A stretch of 64,000 bases of DNA. Source: Terfezia claveryi (Eukaryota; Ascomycota; Pezizomycetes; Pezizales; Pezizaceae). Shown piece by piece: positions 61,534 to 64,000 of the stretch. The notes under the pieces were generated by a model. It saw nothing but the letters and a program-made list of their open reading frames with translations, did not search any database and was not told where the DNA came from. The stretch spans positions 62,001 to 126,000 of the forward strand of contig WHUX01000083.1 in NCBI GenBank assembly GCA_015179025.1, given 5' to 3'. Numbering within the stretch: position 1 is the stretch's first letter; each line of letters opens with the position of its first letter. The translations under genes and the position numbers were made by a program.

Positions 61534-63597
61534 GTTGTGTATTGATTGTGTGCTCAAAGGTTTACAGAGGGGCCGGGTCGAACTTCTCTGTTTGTATTCA
61601 AGAAAAGAGCAAGAAGTAATGGTCTCCTTGTCGAAGGGTTGAAGAGCGAGGCTTTTGAAAGAAAGGCAGAAGGTATGAGTAATGCAGAAGGAGAGGGAGG
61701 AAGGAGGACGGGGCTGGAGTGAAGTAGAGTATGAATAAAGGAGGGAGGGGGACAAGAAGGGGTAGAAAAATTGACTGAGGGGGGGGAAATAGGGTTGGTC
61801 TAAAGCAGCGGCGGGTGTGGAACGAAATGAGCACTAGGGTAGGTAGGCAAATGCGCTGATCGGTGAAGAAATACTTAAGGACGTGCACGAAGAGGGACAG
61901 TAATGATATGGTACTACTTAGTACTGTGTAAAAGAGCAGAAGCTATTGGACAGGGTATAGGAGATAGTCAGTCAACAACTACTGATCACAACCGGAGTTG
62001 GATGACTCCACCACCAGACTTGGGTGACTTGCTCTCTTCAGCATAACTAACAATTATCTCATGTCGCTGTTCTTGCCTCTCATCTTTCCCCAGGGCTGGC
62101 TGGGTACCTAATTCAGTAGCTCAAGTGGTATCCAGATCGTTGAGTTTGCTTCATTAAGCGTGACCAACAAGACTACCATTAAGCATCCCTGCTCGATATC
62201 GATATCGGCCTACATTCGAAGGGAAAGCTAACAGCATCGACAGAGCCGCAGAACAGAGAAACATCCAGGCCCGTCGAGGAGCACTTCTGTTCCTCTTGGC
62301 TGCGGTCGATACCAAGGTTTGTGCCCTTCCTGTCCTAGAAAACATGCTGCTTTTCACTTATCACATGATGAGGAACACTAGACATATTGATACTCTTGTG
62401 CATCCTCATACAGCCTTTTCCAAGAAATTAGCACATCGGATAAAGTGCTGCAGCTCATCTCAGCATATACCGACAAGCAGCTCAGATCCGATCCCCTGCT
62501 CCGGTTAACGACCAGAAATTTCCGTGAAAGCCTGCATGAATTTAAGTCTCTGAGAAAATTGGCAGGCCAATATATGCACACGCTTCACTCAATCGATGTT
62601 AGGAAATGTTAGCGTTTGGAATCCATGCTAATTACATCAATTGGGCAGGGATTAGCAACAACACGCCAGTGGATTTACAGATGGCACATCCAATCACCGC
62701 TTATTACTTCCGCTTCAATAGTCACAAATCTGGCACCTGACACCTTTGCAAAGGCAGATCTTCAAAAAAGCTAAGCTGCTTGGGCGACCCTCTTGTCATC
62801 AGTTGAGGTGCGCCCGTTGAAGCGGCGAGAGTAGGTGCCTCTTTATGAAGTAATCCCCCATCAGACCGAACTCCCAGAAGCAGCTTGACTAATGCGCTTG
62901 TCCGCTTTTCTGCGCGCCGCCACCCCCCCTAAATTGATTGATATGTACCAGCCCCTTCCCTTCCCACGGGTGTTAGGGCTAGACTGGCGGTACGACCGCT
63001 CTATTCTAATTTTATTTTGGTCCTTCTATTCGGTAACAAGACAAGCACAGACGGCAGGCATGCGGGCTCGAGCTGTTCTAAGCATCAATAATGGCCGTTG
63101 CGATCCCTGAGAAGTCCAGTTCCCAGATTGGGTGCCTTGGCCCTACAGAGAGATAAGACCAGTATCGACTTCCCAGCCACTCCGCCTTGGACTCAGGGGC
63201 ATGAGATATGATATGAGAAAGCTTTACAAGAAGACGGTGCCAGAGACTTAGTCTCGCCACTAGGAAGTGAGAATGCCTATATTCTAATCTGGTTGGCACA
63301 TAATGAGGCGTTATCTGTAGAGCTGTGGCATAAGGCTGTTGGTTATTTGTGGCTCCTGCACACGTGCCCCTTGTTTTGGCGAATAAGAAACATTGCTAGC
63401 CGAATTTGGTTCTTGACTGCGATGTGATCGGCGCTGTTCAATTAAGCAAGGGTAACCAGAACTACCGTAGCTCGACCCTTCGACGGCGAATCAAACAATA
63501 AAAATCACATAAAAATATGCAATATGTAACCTTCAAATTTCCAGACAAACTTTTTTGTTCCCCCAATCCAAGATGAAATCATAAAGCTTTAGTGATA
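61534..63597. other. intergenic region
   Basis: 2.1 kb with no supported gene. The first about 350 bases are polypurine on the plus strand (polypyrimidine on the transcribed side) and probably form the promoter and leader of the Meu6-like gene. A dispersed-motif copy (TAATCTGGTTGGCAC) lies at 63285-63299. Confidence 0.45.
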
Positions 63598-64000
63598 TTA
63601 GGCAGCAGTGGTAAGGATGTAGCTGTGGACACATATCAGTCGGTGGCAATATTTTTAATAAAGCGTGGAATATACAATGTAAACATACCCGGTAATGGCT
63701 GAGAGTCTTTCGCTTGTCAACTTCAAACATATCTTCATAAGTTCATAGCCCACTTCTGGATGCTCCTGTTGGAGCTTGCCCCAATTTTCCTCGTCCAAGA
63801 GCCAAGCAATCGTTCGTTTCTCTGCAACCACGGTTGCTGTCCTGGGTGTATCAGAGAAAAACGGAAGTTCCCCACATGTTGTACCCGCTAAGATGCTCTC
63901 GCTGAACCGCCCTTGCTCAAGATCATAATCTGCTCTGAACATGCCCTCTTCCAACAGATACATCCCATTAGCTTTTACCTAAGGGGATCCAAGAAGTTAG
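63598..64000 (-). CDS. C-terminal end of Vsb1/YGR125W-type transporter with cyclic-nucleotide-binding domain (partial)
   Basis: Two exons are visible: 63978-63689 and 63622-63598. The upstream exon begins after a CCTTAG acceptor at the very edge, so most of the gene lies beyond the window. The visible protein is a cNMP-binding beta roll: NGMYLLEEGMFRADYDLEQG, RFSESILAGTTCGELPFFSD, TPRTATVVAEKRTIAWLLDE and LMKICLKLTSERLSAITGY, ending ILTTAA. This GTTCGELPFFSxTxRTATV signature is what I recall from the C-terminus of fungal SLC26/STAS-family transporters such as yeast YGR125W (Vsb1, vacuolar basic amino acid uptake). The transporter part itself is not seen here, so the name is an inference. An ordinary PKA regulatory subunit is unlikely, because it would carry a second tandem cNMP domain. 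Confidence 0.75.

Overview
The window is eukaryotic nuclear DNA from a filamentous ascomycete (Pezizomycotina). Genes are split by many short introns (about 50-70 bases, GT...AG, CTAAC/CTGAC-like branch points). The protein set is fungal: a Cch1-type calcium channel, an Mdm1-type sorting nexin, a Clr4/Dim-5 H3K9 methyltransferase, an Opi3 methyltransferase, a Meu6-like PH protein and a nine-exon beta-tubulin. The H3K9 methyltransferase carries an N-terminal chromodomain, and there is a chromovirus-type Ty3/Gypsy element. I cannot name the species. An early-diverging class such as Pezizomycetes would fit, but that is inference.

Layout. 1-9.5 kb: an OTU-family deubiquitinase with one apparent frameshift, a decayed D-amino-acid oxidase gene, a Nas6/gankyrin proteasome chaperone, an Opi3 phospholipid methyltransferase and an unrecognised coiled-coil protein, all on the minus strand. 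9.5-14.9 kb: no intact gene, but clear ruins of a PRP46/PLRG1 WD40 splicing factor and of prefoldin subunit 1. 14.9-16.8 kb: beta-tubulin. 17.4-23.7 kb: MDM1 and the H3K9 methyltransferase. 23.9-24.5 kb: a strongly AT-rich island. 24.7-32.3 kb: the most compact part, with RRP1/Nop52, a sphingoid-base kinase, coatomer beta (SEC26) and a divergently transcribed mago nashi. 34.0-38.6 kb: GID4/Vid24 and TRM8, separated by 2.3 kb of repeat-like DNA. 39.2-46.9 kb: one long multi-exon CCH1 gene. 48.4-56.2 kb: a transposon island with a complete 6.0 kb Gypsy chromovirus (identical 94 bp LTRs, 5 bp target duplication) and a pogo-type DNA transposon invaded by a 155 bp miniature relative. 56.7-64.0 kb: a UBTD-like ubiquitin-domain protein, a 100 bp hairpin element, the Meu6-like PH protein and the C-terminal end of a Vsb1/YGR125W-type transporter with a cyclic-nucleotide-binding domain.

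The intact genes are mostly unrelated housekeeping functions: proteasome, lipid synthesis, cytoskeleton, heterochromatin, ribosome biogenesis, vesicle coats, exon junction complex, tRNA modification and calcium entry. They do not form a cluster or pathway. I see no convincing previously undescribed multi-gene system. The most unusual content is genome-defence and decay related: pseudogenes of normally essential genes, three C-to-T style nonsense codons in an otherwise young retrotransposon, nested miniature transposons, and a short dispersed motif (TAGTCTGGTTGGCAC) that recurs in intergenic DNA and resembles the arm of the 58.0 kb hairpin. Exon boundaries were worked out by eye. Where I give protein lengths, the exon lengths summed to a whole number of codons.
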